64,000 nucleotides of DNA, taken from contig NZ_QMBP01000003.1 in NCBI RefSeq assembly GCF_003289945.1, positions 534,070 to 598,069 on the forward strand, in the 5' to 3' direction. Source of the DNA: Mesorhizobium hawassense. Lineage in GTDB: Bacteria > Pseudomonadota > Alphaproteobacteria > Rhizobiales > Rhizobiaceae. The stretch's first letter is position 1, and every line of letters starts with the position of its first letter. Below the pieces are notes generated by a model that saw only the letters and a program-made list of their open reading frames with translations, was not told the origin of the DNA and made no database searches. Below are positions 35,146-45,400 of the stretch, one piece after another. The position numbers and the translations under genes were made by a program.

Positions 35146-35547
35146 ATGATCGGACTCGTGCTCGTGACGCACGGTCAACTCGCCACCGAGTTCCGGCATG
35201 CCGTCGAGCATGTCGTCGGGCCGCAAGACAATTTCGAAACCGTGGCGATCGGCGCCGACGACGACATGGAGCAGCGCCGGGCCGACATTGTCGACGCCGT
35301 TGCGCGCGTCGACACCGGCGCCGGCGTCATCGTCCTCACCGACATGTTCGGCGGCACGCCCTCGAACCTCGCCATCTCGGTGATGGAATCCGGCCGCACC
35401 GAGGTCATCGCCGGCATGAACCTGCCGATGCTGATCAAGCTCTCATCGATCCGCAAGGGCGACAACATGGCCGCCGCGCTCGACGAGGCACAGGCGGCCG
35501 GCCGTAAATACATCAACGTCGCCAGCCAGCTCCTGAGCAGCAAATGA
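35146..35547 (+). CDS. manX: PTS EIIA component, mannose-type
   Basis: A 133-residue EIIA-Man domain with the phospho-His in 'VLVTHGQLATEF' (His9) and 'VLTDMFGGTPSNLA'. No EIIB/IIC transporter is present, so it is part of a regulatory phosphorelay rather than sugar uptake. Its stop overlaps the HPr start (ATGA). It is separated from hprK by a 164-bp gap containing an inverted CTTGTC/GACAAG pair that may belong to its promoter. Confidence 0.93.
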   Translation: MIGLVLVTHGQLATEFRHAVEHVVGPQDNFETVAIGADDDMEQRRADIVDAVARVDTGAGVIVLTDMFGGTPSNLAISVMESGRTEVIAGMNLPMLIKLSSIRKGDNMAAALDEAQAAGRKYINVASQLLSSK

Positions 35548-35840
35548 ACGCACCGGCGCCGCAGACCGATGAGGTGGTGCGGGAGTTCCCGATCATCAAT
35601 CAGCGCGGCCTGCATGCGCGCGCTTCGGCCAAGTTCGTCCAAGTCGCCAGCGGCTTCGACGCCACCATCCATGTCGAGAAGGACGGCGTGAAGGTCGGCG
35701 GCACCTCGATCATGGGCCTGATGATGCTGGCGGCGAGCCCGGGCTACTCGATCCGCGTGATGGCCAGCGGCCCGCAAGCCTTGCCGGCGATGGACGCGCT
35801 GGAGCAGCTGGTCGCCTCGCGTTTCGGCGAGGAAATCTAG
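35544..35840 (+). CDS. ptsH: Phosphocarrier protein HPr
   Basis: A 98-residue HPr/NPr. The phospho-His lies in 'NQRGLHARASAKFV' (His24), and the regulatory Ser site region reads 'VGGTSIMGLMML'. It receives phosphate from EI-Ntr (not here) and passes it to EIIA proteins; the hprK product is the likely Ser kinase. It overlaps manX by 4 bp. No terminator hairpin is evident, but a palindromic repeat follows. Confidence 0.95.
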   Translation: MNAPAPQTDEVVREFPIINQRGLHARASAKFVQVASGFDATIHVEKDGVKVGGTSIMGLMMLAASPGYSIRVMASGPQALPAMDALEQLVASRFGEEI

Positions 35841-35857
35841 CCGCGCCTTTTTTGTTG

Positions 35858-35908
35858 GATGCATGTCGTTGTCCCAAAACCGCTGCACACTTTTGGGCGA
35901 CATGCATC
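35858..35908. repeat. Rhizobial intergenic palindrome, copy 3
   Basis: GATGCATGTCG ... CGACATGCATC, 11-bp perfect arms around a core with CAAAACCGCTGCACACTTTTGGG. It lies between ptsH and the ahcY promoter region. Confidence 0.8.
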
Positions 35909-35927
35909 GCTGCCAAGACATGCGCGC

Positions 35928-35943
35928 ATAAAGATTTCTTTAT
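35928..35943. promoter_or_regulatory. Candidate ArsR/SahR-type operator upstream of ahcY
   Basis: ATAAAGA-TT-TCTTTAT, 7-bp perfect arms with a 2-nt centre, in an AT-rich patch about 115 bp before ahcY. Methionine-cycle genes of several Proteobacteria are controlled by ArsR-family SahR regulators at short palindromes of this type. Assignment is inference; the regulator gene is not in the window. Confidence 0.5.
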
Positions 35944-36055
35944 ATCCCATTGTCGTGTGACGGCCGATCTGCTAGTCAGGCCGGCAATTCGCGCCCTCCA
36001 TGCGCCGTCCCGGCGCCGGCGCGGTTCTTGAGATAAATCACACCGGAGCACTGCC

Positions 36056-37456
36056 ATGACGGGTAGCAAGGACTATGTGGTCGCCGATATTTCGCTTGCC
36101 GGCTGGGGCCGCAAGGAGATCGAGATCGCCGAAACCGAAATGCCGGGCCTGATGGCCTGCCGCGAGGAGTTCGGCGAGAAGAAGCCGCTCAAGGGCGCGC
36201 GCATCACCGGTTCGCTGCACATGACCATCCAGACGGCGGTTCTGATCGAAACGCTGAAGGCGCTGGGCGCCGACATCCGCTGGGCCTCTTGCAACATCTT
36301 CTCGACGCAGGACCACGCGGCGGCCGCGATTGCCGAAGCCGGCATTCCGGTCTTCGCCATCAAGGGCGAGTCGCTGGAAGACTATTGGGACTACACCGAC
36401 CGCATCTTCCAGTGGACCGACGGCGGCACCTCGAACATGATCCTCGACGACGGCGGCGACGCCACCATGTACATCCTGCTCGGCGCGCGCGCCGAGGCCG
36501 GCGAGGACGTGCTGTCCAATCCCGGCAGCGAGGAGGAAGAGATCCTGTTCGCCCAGATCAAGAAGCGCCTGAAGGCATCGCCCGGCTTCTTCACCAAGCA
36601 GAGGGAGGCGATCCGCGGCGTCACCGAGGAGACCACCACCGGCGTCAACCGGCTCTACCAGTTGCAGAAGAAGGGCCTGCTGCCCTTCCCGGCGATCAAC
36701 GTCAACGATTCCGTCACCAAGTCGAAATTCGACAACAAATATGGCTGCAAGGAATCGCTGGTCGACGGCATCCGCCGCGGCACCGACACGATGATGGCCG
36801 GCAAGGTCGCCGTGGTCTGCGGCTATGGCGACGTCGGCAAGGGCTCGTCGGCCTCGCTGCGCGGCGCCGGCGCCCGCGTCAAGGTTACCGAGGTCGACCC
36901 GATCTGCGCGCTGCAGGCGGCGATGGACGGCTATGAGGTGGTCACGCTGGAAGACGCCGCCCCCATCGCCGACATCGTCATCACCACCACCGGCAACAAG
37001 GACGTCGTCACGCTCGACCATATGCGGTCGATGAAGGACATGGTGATCGTCGGCAATATCGGCCACTTCGACAACGAGATCCAGGTGGCGTCGCTGCGCA
37101 ACCTGAAATGGACCAACGTCAAGCCGCAGGTCGACCTGATCACCTTCCCGGACGGCAAGCGCATGATCCTTCTGTCCGAAGGACGCCTGCTCAACCTCGG
37201 CAACGCAACCGGCCATCCGAGCTTCGTCATGTCGGCCTCGTTCACCAACCAGGTGCTGGCGCAGATCGAGCTTTTCTCCAAGCATGGCCAGTATCAGAAC
37301 CAGGTCTATGTGCTGCCCAAGCACCTCGATGAGAAGGTGGCGCGGCTGCATCTCGACAAGCTCGGCGCCAGGCTCACGGAGCTGTCCGGCGAACAGGCCG
37401 CCTATATCGGCGTGACGCCGCAGGGTCCGTTCAAGCCGGAACACTACCGCTATTAA
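36056..37456 (+). CDS. ahcY: S-adenosylhomocysteine hydrolase
   Basis: Reversibly hydrolyses S-adenosylhomocysteine to adenosine and homocysteine, relieving inhibition of methyltransferases. The 466-residue NAD-containing enzyme shows '[16 protein letters not shown]', '[17 protein letters not shown]', the NAD site '[17 protein letters not shown]' and the C-terminal 'FKPEHYRY'. It carries the insertion around '[21 protein letters not shown]' typical of the longer bacterial form. It has its own promoter region and an intrinsic terminator. Confidence 0.98.
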   Translation: MTGSKDYVVADISLAGWGRKEIEIAETEMPGLMACREEFGEKKPLKGARITGSLHMTIQTAVLIETLKALGADIRWASCNIFSTQDHAAAAIAEAGIPVFAIKGESLEDYWDYTDRIFQWTDGGTSNMILDDGGDATMYILLGARAEAGEDVLSNPGSEEEEILFAQIKKRLKASPGFFTKQREAIRGVTEETTTGVNRLYQLQKKGLLPFPAINVNDSVTKSKFDNKYGCKESLVDGIRRGTDTMMAGKVAVVCGYGDVGKGSSASLRGAGARVKVTEVDPICALQAAMDGYEVVTLEDAAPIADIVITTTGNKDVVTLDHMRSMKDMVIVGNIGHFDNEIQVASLRNLKWTNVKPQVDLITFPDGKRMILLSEGRLLNLGNATGHPSFVMSASFTNQVLAQIELFSKHGQYQNQVYVLPKHLDEKVARLHLDKLGARLTELSGEQAAYIGVTPQGPFKPEHYRY

Positions 37457-37484
37457 CCAAAGCGAAATTATCTACCAGATATTG

Positions 37485-37522
37485 AAGCCGGGTGGTTGAC
37501 TTTCCGCCCGGCTTTATTTTTT
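37485..37522 (+). terminator. Intrinsic terminator of ahcY
   Basis: AAGCCGGG / CCCGGCTT, 8-bp stem with a 14-nt loop, followed by TTATTTTTT, about 30 bases after the ahcY stop. Confidence 0.85.
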
Positions 37523-37646
37523 GCACCAATGATTCTTCACGCCGATTCCGGCAGGCGTTATTGTTGTGATTCGCGGTCCGGGGACAGGATGGGCCGGGGA
37601 CGCATTCAGGGCGGTCTTGCATTCAAGCGGCGAAGAGGACCAAGAC

Positions 37647-40226
37647 ATGCCGGGGGATTACCCGCTACGCGCGGGAAAGGCCGTCTCCGGCGGCCAAACG
37701 GATTCGAACGAGGCCGGCCGGGCCATGAAAGGCGGCGGCTTTCGTGACGGCGCGCGGCAGGCCTTGCTGCTTGCCACTTCGGCGCTCGCCAGTCCGCTGC
37801 TTGCCGTCGCCGCCCACGCCGAGACACGCATCCCGGGAAGGGCCGTGGCGCCGGTCAGCGCCGTCGAGGTCATGCAGCTCGCCATGTTCGTCGGCGTCAT
37901 GGGCGCGGCGCTCGTCTCGGCCATCTTCCTGATCCGCGAGCGCGCCCGCACCGCTTCGCAGAATGTCCAGCTCAGGTCCCGCATCGCGGACGTCAACGCG
38001 GCGTTGCAGCGTTCCGAGGCGCTGCTCAATCTGCGCGACCAGCGCCTGATCGTCTGGACCACGGAGAACAAGAAGGCCGAGCTGATCGGCAGCCTGCCCC
38101 TGGAAAGCGGCGCGCCGGACGACAGGTCGGCATTCCTCGCCTTCGGCCGCTGGCTGATGCCGCGTTCGGCGGCGGCGCTGGAGCATGCGGTCGCCGCGCT
38201 GCGCGAACAGGCGAAAGCCTTCGATCTCGTCATCGAAACGCAGGCCGGCGTGCCGCTGGAAGTGCATGGCCGCAAGAGCGCGGCCCATGTGCTGGTGCGC
38301 TTCGTATCGCTGTCGGAAACGCTGCGCAGCCAGGCCAGGCTGAAGATCGAGAACCAGCGGCTCAGCGCTGAGTACGACACCATGGTCGGCCTGCTCGACG
38401 CGTTGAAGATGCCGGCATGGCTGCGGGCGGCGGACGGCCGATTGCAATGGGTCAACCGCGCCTATGCCGAGGCGGTGGAGGCGGAAAGCGCGGCCACGGC
38501 GGTGCGCGATGCCAAGGAATTCCTCGGCGGCCAGGCACGCGAGCAGATCGCCGAGCAGCACAAGTCGCGCCCGGTGTTCGAGCAGACGCTCTCCACCGTG
38601 ATCGAAGGCGACCGCCGCATGTTCGCGGTCACCGACTTCGCCGGCGCCGACGGTTCGGCGGGGCTCGCCTGCGACACCAGCGCCGCCGAGACGATCCGCG
38701 CCGAATATGAGCGGACCGTGCGCAGCCATGCCGACACGCTCGACCAGTTGAACACCGCTGTGGCGATCTTCGACACCGAGGAAAAGCTGCGCTTCTTCAA
38801 CCAGGCGTTCCAGAAGCTGTGGGGCCTCGACTCGGGCTTCCTGCTCAGCGCTCCCTCCAACACGCTGCTGCTCGACCGGCTGCGCTCAGAAGGCAAGATC
38901 GCCGAACAGCCGGAATGGCGGCGCTGGAAGGAGAACCTGCTCAGCGCCTATCGCGCCGTCGAATCGCAGGAACACTGGTGGCATCTGCCGGACCGCAAGA
39001 CGATCCGCGTGGTGGCGAACCCGCAACCGAAGGGCGGCGTCACCTGGGTGTTCGAGAACCTCACTGAAAAGATGGACCTCGAAAGCCGCTACCAGACCGC
39101 CGTGCGGGTGCAGGGCGAGACGCTGGACAACCTCGCCGAAGGCGTGGTGGTGTTCGGCCCGGACGGGCGGCTACGCCTGTCCAATCCGGCCTTCGTCGCG
39201 CTGTGGGGGCTGACGGTCGAGGCGGTCAAGCCCAATGTCCATGTTTCGGCGATCCGCGACCTGTGCGACCAGCGGGCCGCGAACAGCCCGTGGGGCGGTT
39301 TCGTCGCCGCGGTCACCGGCTTCGACGACGAGCGCCGCGACCGCCGCGGCCAGATCGAGCTGATGAACGGCAACGTGTTGAGCTACGCGGTGATCCACCT
39401 GCCCAACGGCCAGGTGATGATCACCTTCGTCGACGTCACCGACACCGTCAATGTCGAGCGGGCGCTGAAGGACAGGAACGAGGCGCTGGAGAAATCCGAC
39501 CAGCTGAAGAACGAATTTGTCCAGCACGTGTCCTATGAGCTGCGCTCGCCGCTGACCAACATCATCGGCTTCACCGAGCTTCTGTCGCTGCCCTCGACAG
39601 GCCCGCTGACCGCGAAGCAGAGCGAATATGTCGAGCATGTCGGCTCGTCGTCATCGGTGCTGCTGACCATCGTCAACGATATTCTCGACCTGGCGACCGT
39701 CGATGCCGGCATCATGCAGCTCGACATCTCCGAAATGAATATCGACCGGACGATCGCGGCGGCCGCCGAACTGATCGCCGACCGGCTGGACGAGCACCGG
39801 ATCAAGCTCGAAATCGATGCGGCGCAGGCGCCCGCAAGCTTCCATGGCGACGAGACCCGCATCCGCCAGATCCTCTACAACCTGCTCAGCAACGCGGCGA
39901 ACTACGCGCCCGAGGCGAGCACGATCCGGCTTACCTGCCGTCGGTTGACCGACAGCGTCGAGTTCTCGGTGCATGACGACGGCCCCGGCATGCCGCCCGA
40001 CGTGCTGGAATCGGTCTTCCGCCGCTTCGAGCCGCGCGCCAATGGCGGGCGGCGGCGCGGCGCCGGGCTGGGCCTGTCGATCGTCAAGAGCTTCGTCGAA
40101 CTGCACGGCGGCAGCGTGCGCATCGAGACCGGCAAGGACAGAGGCACCACGGTCATCTGCACCTTCCCGGACAAACCTTCGGGTATCCCGGATACGCCGG
40201 CGGGCATCCGCGACGCGGCCGAGTAG
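37647..40226 (+). CDS. PAS-domain sensor histidine kinase
   Basis: An 859-residue membrane kinase. A signal-like hydrophobic stretch (about residues 40-60) and a membrane helix near 75-92 are followed by a coiled region, several PAS-like modules (about 240-330, 365-475, 490-590), the H-box 'FVQHVSYELRSPLTNIIGF' with the phospho-His near 627, and ATPase boxes 'NLLSNAANYAPE', 'HDDGPGMP' and 'GAGLGLSIVKSFVELHGG'. The H-box His is followed by Val-Ser-Tyr, a rhizobial variant. No response regulator is adjacent. The ATG was chosen for GAGGA 7 nt upstream; earlier in-frame starts lack this. It lies 9 bp before the tsaE fusion gene. Confidence 0.85.
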   Translation: MPGDYPLRAGKAVSGGQTDSNEAGRAMKGGGFRDGARQALLLATSALASPLLAVAAHAETRIPGRAVAPVSAVEVMQLAMFVGVMGAALVSAIFLIRERARTASQNVQLRSRIADVNAALQRSEALLNLRDQRLIVWTTENKKAELIGSLPLESGAPDDRSAFLAFGRWLMPRSAAALEHAVAALREQAKAFDLVIETQAGVPLEVHGRKSAAHVLVRFVSLSETLRSQARLKIENQRLSAEYDTMVGLLDALKMPAWLRAADGRLQWVNRAYAEAVEAESAATAVRDAKEFLGGQAREQIAEQHKSRPVFEQTLSTVIEGDRRMFAVTDFAGADGSAGLACDTSAAETIRAEYERTVRSHADTLDQLNTAVAIFDTEEKLRFFNQAFQKLWGLDSGFLLSAPSNTLLLDRLRSEGKIAEQPEWRRWKENLLSAYRAVESQEHWWHLPDRKTIRVVANPQPKGGVTWVFENLTEKMDLESRYQTAVRVQGETLDNLAEGVVVFGPDGRLRLSNPAFVALWGLTVEAVKPNVHVSAIRDLCDQRAANSPWGGFVAAVTGFDDERRDRRGQIELMNGNVLSYAVIHLPNGQVMITFVDVTDTVNVERALKDRNEALEKSDQLKNEFVQHVSYELRSPLTNIIGFTELLSLPSTGPLTAKQSEYVEHVGSSSSVLLTIVNDILDLATVDAGIMQLDISEMNIDRTIAAAAELIADRLDEHRIKLEIDAAQAPASFHGDETRIRQILYNLLSNAANYAPEASTIRLTCRRLTDSVEFSVHDDGPGMPPDVLESVFRRFEPRANGGRRRGAGLGLSIVKSFVELHGGSVRIETGKDRGTTVICTFPDKPSGIPDTPAGIRDAAE

Positions 40227-40235
40227 CGCGGCCGC

Positions 40236-41747
40236 ATGGCAGGGACGGTGCTCGAGCGTTTTCTCGTCGACGAGGCGGCAACGGCAAGGCTTGGCGAGGA
40301 CCTCGCCTTGGCGTTGCGCGCCGGCGATACGATCGCGCTGCGAGGCGATCTCGGCGCCGGCAAGTCGACGCTGGCCCGCGCGCTGATTCGGGCGCTCGCC
40401 GACGACGCCAATCTCGAAGTGCCGAGCCCGACCTTCACGCTGGTGCAAAGCTACGAGACGCGCATTCCGGTCCATCATTTCGACCTCTACCGGCTGTCCA
40501 CACCGGACGAGCTCGACGAGCTCGGCCTCGACGATGCGCTCACCCAAGGCGCGGCGCTCATCGAATGGCCGGAGCGGGCCGGAGACCGATTGCCGGGGAA
40601 TGCGCTGTGGATCGATCTGGCCGAGCATGGCGAAGGCCGCGTGGCGCGGCTGTCGGGCCAGGGACCGGTCTTCGAGCGCGTGGCGCGATCGCTGGCCATG
40701 CGCGATTTCCTGGCTTCCGCCGGATGGGGCGAAGCCAGCCGCCGCCATTTCGTCGGCGACGCTTCCGCCCGCTCCTACGAAATCGTCGCGCTGCCCGGCC
40801 AGGCGCCGCGCGTGCTGATGAACTCGCCGCGCCTGGTGCTCGGACCACCAGTGCGCGGCGGCAAGCCCTATGCGGTGATCGCCCATACGGCGCAATCGGT
40901 CACGGCCTTCGTCGCCATCGACCGGGCGCTGCTCGCGGCCGGCGTCAGCGTGCCGGCGATCCATGCCCAGGACCTCGACCAGGGCTTTCTGCTCATCGAA
41001 CATCTCGGCTCAGAAGGATTTTTGGGCGGCGACGGCCAGCCGATCGCCGAGCGCTATGAGGCGGCAGCGGAACTGCTGGCCATGATGCACGGCAAGGCCT
41101 GGCCCGCGCGCATGGAAGCAGCGCCCGGCGTGTTCCACGACATGCCGCCTTTCGACCGGGAAGCCATGCTGATCGAGGCCGATCTGCTGGTAGACTGGTA
41201 TGTGCCATGGATCACCGGCCAGCCGGCAAACGACGAATTGCGGGCAGGCTATCACCGGGTCTGGAATGCCCTTCTCGATCGCCTGGCGGACAGCGAATAC
41301 ACGCTGATGCTGCGCGATTTCCATTCACCCAACATCATCTGGCGCGCGGAGCGATCGGGCCTCGACCGGCTCGGCATCGTCGACGTGCAGGACGCGCTGA
41401 TCGGGCCGGCCGCCTATGACGTCGCCTCTTTGGCCATGGACGCGCGCGTCACCGTCTCGCCCGACATCGAGCGGCGGACGGTGGCGGCCTATGTCGCGGC
41501 GCGCCGTGCGGCCGGCGCATTCGACGAAGCCGGTTTCGCCGAGGCCTATGCGATCATGGCGGCACAGCGCAATTCGAAGATCCTCGGCATCTTCGTGCGG
41601 CTCGAAAAGCGCGACGGCAAGCCTTACTATTTGAAGCACCTGCCGCGTATCCGCGATTATCTGAGGCGGGCGCTGGCGCATCCGGCGCTGGCTGGCCTGA
41701 AGGATTTCTACATGGCCCACGGCCTGCTCGAGGAACGGGTCCCATGA
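40236..41747 (+). CDS. tsaE: TsaE-AmgK fusion: tRNA t6A ATPase plus aminosugar anomeric kinase
   Basis: A 503-residue two-domain protein. Residues 1 to about 150 are TsaE (Walker A 'GDLGAGKSTLARAL' at 37-50, 'PSPTFTLVQSYETRIPVHHFDLYRL', 'IEWPERAG'), an ATPase needed for threonylcarbamoyl-adenosine in tRNA. Residues about 160-500 form an aminoglycoside-phosphotransferase fold with the catalytic loop 'LRDFHSPNIIW' and 'GIVDVQDALIGPAAYDV', like AmgK, which phosphorylates MurNAc or GlcNAc at C1 in cell-wall recycling. The next gene, overlapping by 4 bp, is the MurU uridylyltransferase that uses AmgK's product, supporting this reading. One continuous frame, so the fusion is real. Confidence 0.9.
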   Translation: MAGTVLERFLVDEAATARLGEDLALALRAGDTIALRGDLGAGKSTLARALIRALADDANLEVPSPTFTLVQSYETRIPVHHFDLYRLSTPDELDELGLDDALTQGAALIEWPERAGDRLPGNALWIDLAEHGEGRVARLSGQGPVFERVARSLAMRDFLASAGWGEASRRHFVGDASARSYEIVALPGQAPRVLMNSPRLVLGPPVRGGKPYAVIAHTAQSVTAFVAIDRALLAAGVSVPAIHAQDLDQGFLLIEHLGSEGFLGGDGQPIAERYEAAAELLAMMHGKAWPARMEAAPGVFHDMPPFDREAMLIEADLLVDWYVPWITGQPANDELRAGYHRVWNALLDRLADSEYTLMLRDFHSPNIIWRAERSGLDRLGIVDVQDALIGPAAYDVASLAMDARVTVSPDIERRTVAAYVAARRAAGAFDEAGFAEAYAIMAAQRNSKILGIFVRLEKRDGKPYYLKHLPRIRDYLRRALAHPALAGLKDFYMAHGLLEERVP

Positions 41748-42466
41748 AGCCGACGACCGCGATGGTGCTGGCGGCAGGGCTTGGCAAGCGGATGCGCCCG
41801 ATCACCGACGCGATGCCGAAGCCGCTGGTCAAGATCGCCGGCAAGACCTTGCTCGACTGGGGGCTGGACAGCCTTGAGGCCGCCGGCATCGCCAAGGCCG
41901 TCGTCAACGTGCATTACCTGCCCGAGCAGATCGTCGCCCATGTTGCCAGCCGCAAGGCGCCGAAGATCGTCATCTCCGACGAGCGCGAGGTGCTGCTGGA
42001 ATCGGCGGGCGGCATCGTCAAGGCGCTGCCCCTGCTTGGCAGCGAACCCTTCTACATCATCAATGCCGACACCTTCTGGATCGACAGCGGTAAACCCAGC
42101 CTCGAGCGCCTTGCCCTTGCATGGGACGCCGCCAGAATGGATATTCTGCTGATGCTCACCGATCTCGACTCAGCGACCGGGCACTGCGTCGGCACCGATT
42201 TCCTGGTGGCGCCGGACGGCGCGCTCGCGCGCTCCAAGGGCGACCCCACCGGCCTGATCTATGCCGGCGCCGCCATCATCCATCCGCGCATCTTCAAGGA
42301 CGCTCCCTCAGGCTCGCACTCGCTGAACGTCTATTTCGACAAGGCGATCGCCGCCGGGCGCCTGTTCGGCATGAAGATGAACGGACGCTGGATCACCGTC
42401 GGCACGCCGGACGCGATCCCCGCCGCCGAAGCGGCGGTGGCCGGCGCGCTCGCGAAAGCGGTATGA
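41744..42466 (+). CDS. murU: N-acetylmuramate-1-phosphate uridylyltransferase MurU
   Basis: A 240-residue nucleotidyltransferase with the signature 'AMVLAAGLGKRMRPITDAMPKPLVKI' at the N terminus and the metal-binding Asp in 'FYIINADTFW'. It converts MurNAc-1-phosphate to UDP-MurNAc in the fosfomycin-bypassing peptidoglycan salvage route. ATGA overlaps on both sides link it with the TsaE-AmgK fusion and addB. Confidence 0.88.
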   Translation: MKPTTAMVLAAGLGKRMRPITDAMPKPLVKIAGKTLLDWGLDSLEAAGIAKAVVNVHYLPEQIVAHVASRKAPKIVISDEREVLLESAGGIVKALPLLGSEPFYIINADTFWIDSGKPSLERLALAWDAARMDILLMLTDLDSATGHCVGTDFLVAPDGALARSKGDPTGLIYAGAAIIHPRIFKDAPSGSHSLNVYFDKAIAAGRLFGMKMNGRWITVGTPDAIPAAEAAVAGALAKAV

Positions 42467-45400
42467 GCGGCGCGCGCCGCGTCTTTTCCATCCCGCCCGG
42501 AGCGCCGTTCCTGCCGACGCTGGCCGAAGCGTTGCTCGACGGCCGCCTGATCCCCGGCTTCCGCTTCGACGGCGATCCGCTGGCGCTGGCCGACGCCACC
42601 ATCTATGTGCCGACACGGCGCGCGGCGCGGGCGCTGCGCGGCGCCTTCGTCGACAGGCTCGGTCAACGCTCGGCCATCCTGCCGACGGTGCGGCCGCTCG
42701 GCGAGTTCGACGAGGACGAGGCGGCCTTCGACGCCGAAGCGGCGTCGGCCATCGAGCTCGCGCCGCCGATCGCCGCGCAGGAGCGGCTGCTGTTGCTGGC
42801 GCCCTTGGTGCGCGCCTGGAAGGAAAGCCTGCCGGCGCATGTCCGGGCTCGGTTCGACGAGGAATTCGTCGTGCCGACCTCGACCGCAGACGCCATCTGG
42901 CTGGCGCGCGACCTCGCCCGGCTGATGGACGAGATCGAGACCGAAGGCACCGATTGGGCGAAGCTCTCGACACTGGTCACCGGCAACCTCGCCGGATGGT
43001 GGCAGGTGACACTCGATTTCCTCGGCATCGTCACAGACAACTGGCCGGAACTGCTCAAGGAGCGCGACCGCTCCAACCCGGCCGCGCATCGCAGCGCGCT
43101 GATCCGGCTGGAAGCGGCGCGGCTGAAGCGCAATCCGCCGGCAGGGCCGGTGATCGCCGCCGGTTCGACCGGTTCCATTCCCGCCACCGCCGAACTGCTC
43201 GGCGTGATCGCCGGTTTGCCCAATGGCGCCGTGGTGCTGCCGGGACTCGACCGCGAGCTGGATGACGCATCCTTCGCTGCAATAACGGCGCCTGGCGCGC
43301 GTCCGGCAACGCTCGGCCATCCGCAATTCGGCCTTGCCAAGCTGATCGGCGGCATCGGTATTCTGCGCCGCGATGTCGAGGATATCGTCGCGGCGTCACC
43401 GCCGCTCGCGCTGCGCTCGGCTCTTGTCGGCGAAGCGTTGCGGCCGGCCGAAACCACGGAGTATTGGACCGAAACGCGGCCACGCTTCATGGCGGGCGAT
43501 GTGGAACAGGCGCTTGCCGGCGTGACGCTGGTGGAAGCGGCGAACGAACGTGACGAGGCGGCGGCAATCGCCATCGCGCTGAAGCGCGCGGTTGAGATCC
43601 CCGGCAAGCGCGCGGCGCTCGTCACCGGCGACCGCGCGCTGGCGCGGCGGGTTTCGGCCGAGCTTCTGCGCTTCGGCGTCGTTGCCGACGATTCCGGCGG
43701 TGTGCCTTTAGCCAACACGCCGGCCGCCAGCCTGCTCAGGCTGGCGCTCAGCGCCGCGTTCCGGCCAGGCGATCCGGTGGGCCTGCTCGCCTTGCTCAAG
43801 CATCCGTTGCTCGGGCTTGGTCTGGAACGCCGGAGTGTGCGCAAGGCTGCCGAACTCGTCGAGTTGGTCGCCTTACGGGGAGGCACGGGCCGGCCCGATG
43901 TCGCATCGCTCGGCGCGCTTTTCGAGACACGGCTCGCGGAGCTGAGCGGCGACACAAGGCAGCCTTTCTGGTTTTCACGCCTGACCGTGCGCGGCATCGA
44001 GCAGGCGCAAGGCATGCTCAGCCACCTCACCAAAGCGCTTTCGCCGCTGACCGCGATGCGCCATGAGAAAGACGCCGATATTGCAACACTGACGCGCGCG
44101 AGCGTGGTCGCGCTGGAGGATCTGGGCCGCGCCGCCGATGGCAGCTTGGCCGAGCTCTATGCCGGTGACGCGGGCGAGAAACTCGCCGAACTGCTGCGTG
44201 GGCTGGTTGCCGCAGCCTCGCCCTTCACTTTCGCGGCCGGCGAATGGCCGGACGTGATGGAGGCGCTGATCGCGCCGGAGACGGTGAAGCCGGCGCAAGG
44301 CACCGACCGCAACATCGCCATCTGGGGCGCGCTGGAAGCCCGATTGCAGAACGTCGACACGCTGGTCATCGGCGGGCTGAACGAAGGAGTCTGGCCGCGC
44401 AAACCCGAGAGCGACCGCTTCATGTCGCGGCTGATGAAGACCGGCATCGACCTCGAGCCGCCGGAACGGCGCATCGGCCTTGCCGCGCATGATTTCCAGA
44501 TGGCGATGGGCACGAAAGAGGTCTTGCTGACTCGTTCGGCGCGCTCCGGCGATGCACCGGCGGTGCCGTCGCGCTGGCTGCAGCGCATGCTGACCTTCAT
44601 CGGCAAGGAGCCGGCGGCAACACTTAGCCGGCGCGGCGATGCGCTGCTTGCCTGGGCGCGCGCGCTCGATGCCGGCGAAAGGAAGGATTTCGCGGCGCGC
44701 CCGCAACCGAAGCCGCCGCTCAGCATGCGGCCGCGGCATTTCTCGGTCACCGAGATCGAGACGCTGCGCCGCGACCCCTACGCGGTCTATGCGCGGCGCA
44801 TCCTCGGTCTGATGCCGCTCGAGCCGCTGATCCGCGATCCGGGCGCCGCCGAACGCGGCACGCTGTTCCACGAAATCCTGCATCTGTTCTCGCGGCGGGT
44901 CGGGGATCCAAGGGCGCCAAACGCGCTGGCCAGCCTCATCGAGGCCGGGCGGGTTTGCTTTGCCGACGCAAAGCTTCCGCTCGATATCGAGGCTGTCTGG
45001 TGGCCGCGTTTCGAGAAGCTGGCCGAAAACATCATCGAATGGGAGCATACGCGCGCCGACGCCGTTGCCCGGCGCTATGCCGAGGAGCGCGCCGAGAAAA
45101 CGGTGGTCGGCCGCACCGGTGTGACGCTGTCCGGCTATGCCGACCGCGTCGACCTGCTTGCCGGCGGCATGGCCGACATACTCGACTACAAGACCGGCTC
45201 CTCGCCCTCGAAAGCGCAGGCGCACACGCTTTTGTCGCCGCAGCTGGCGCTTGAAGGCGCGTTGCTCAGGCGCGGCGCGTTCAAGGAGCTCGGCATTCGC
45301 GAGCCCTCGCAGCTTGCCTTCGTGCGGCTGAAGCCGAATGGCGAGGTGTTCGAGGAATCGATCCTCGAATACAACCGCAAGCCCCGCACCGCCAACGACC

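Noticed and set aside
35910..36055. SAH or SAM riboswitch upstream of ahcY
   Set aside because: I could not recognise the conserved core of these aptamers; the palindrome is better explained as a protein operator.
40236..41747. TsaE and kinase domains joined by a frameshift or sequencing error
   Set aside because: The frame is continuous with normal codon use through the linker and the same neighbours (murU) make biological sense.
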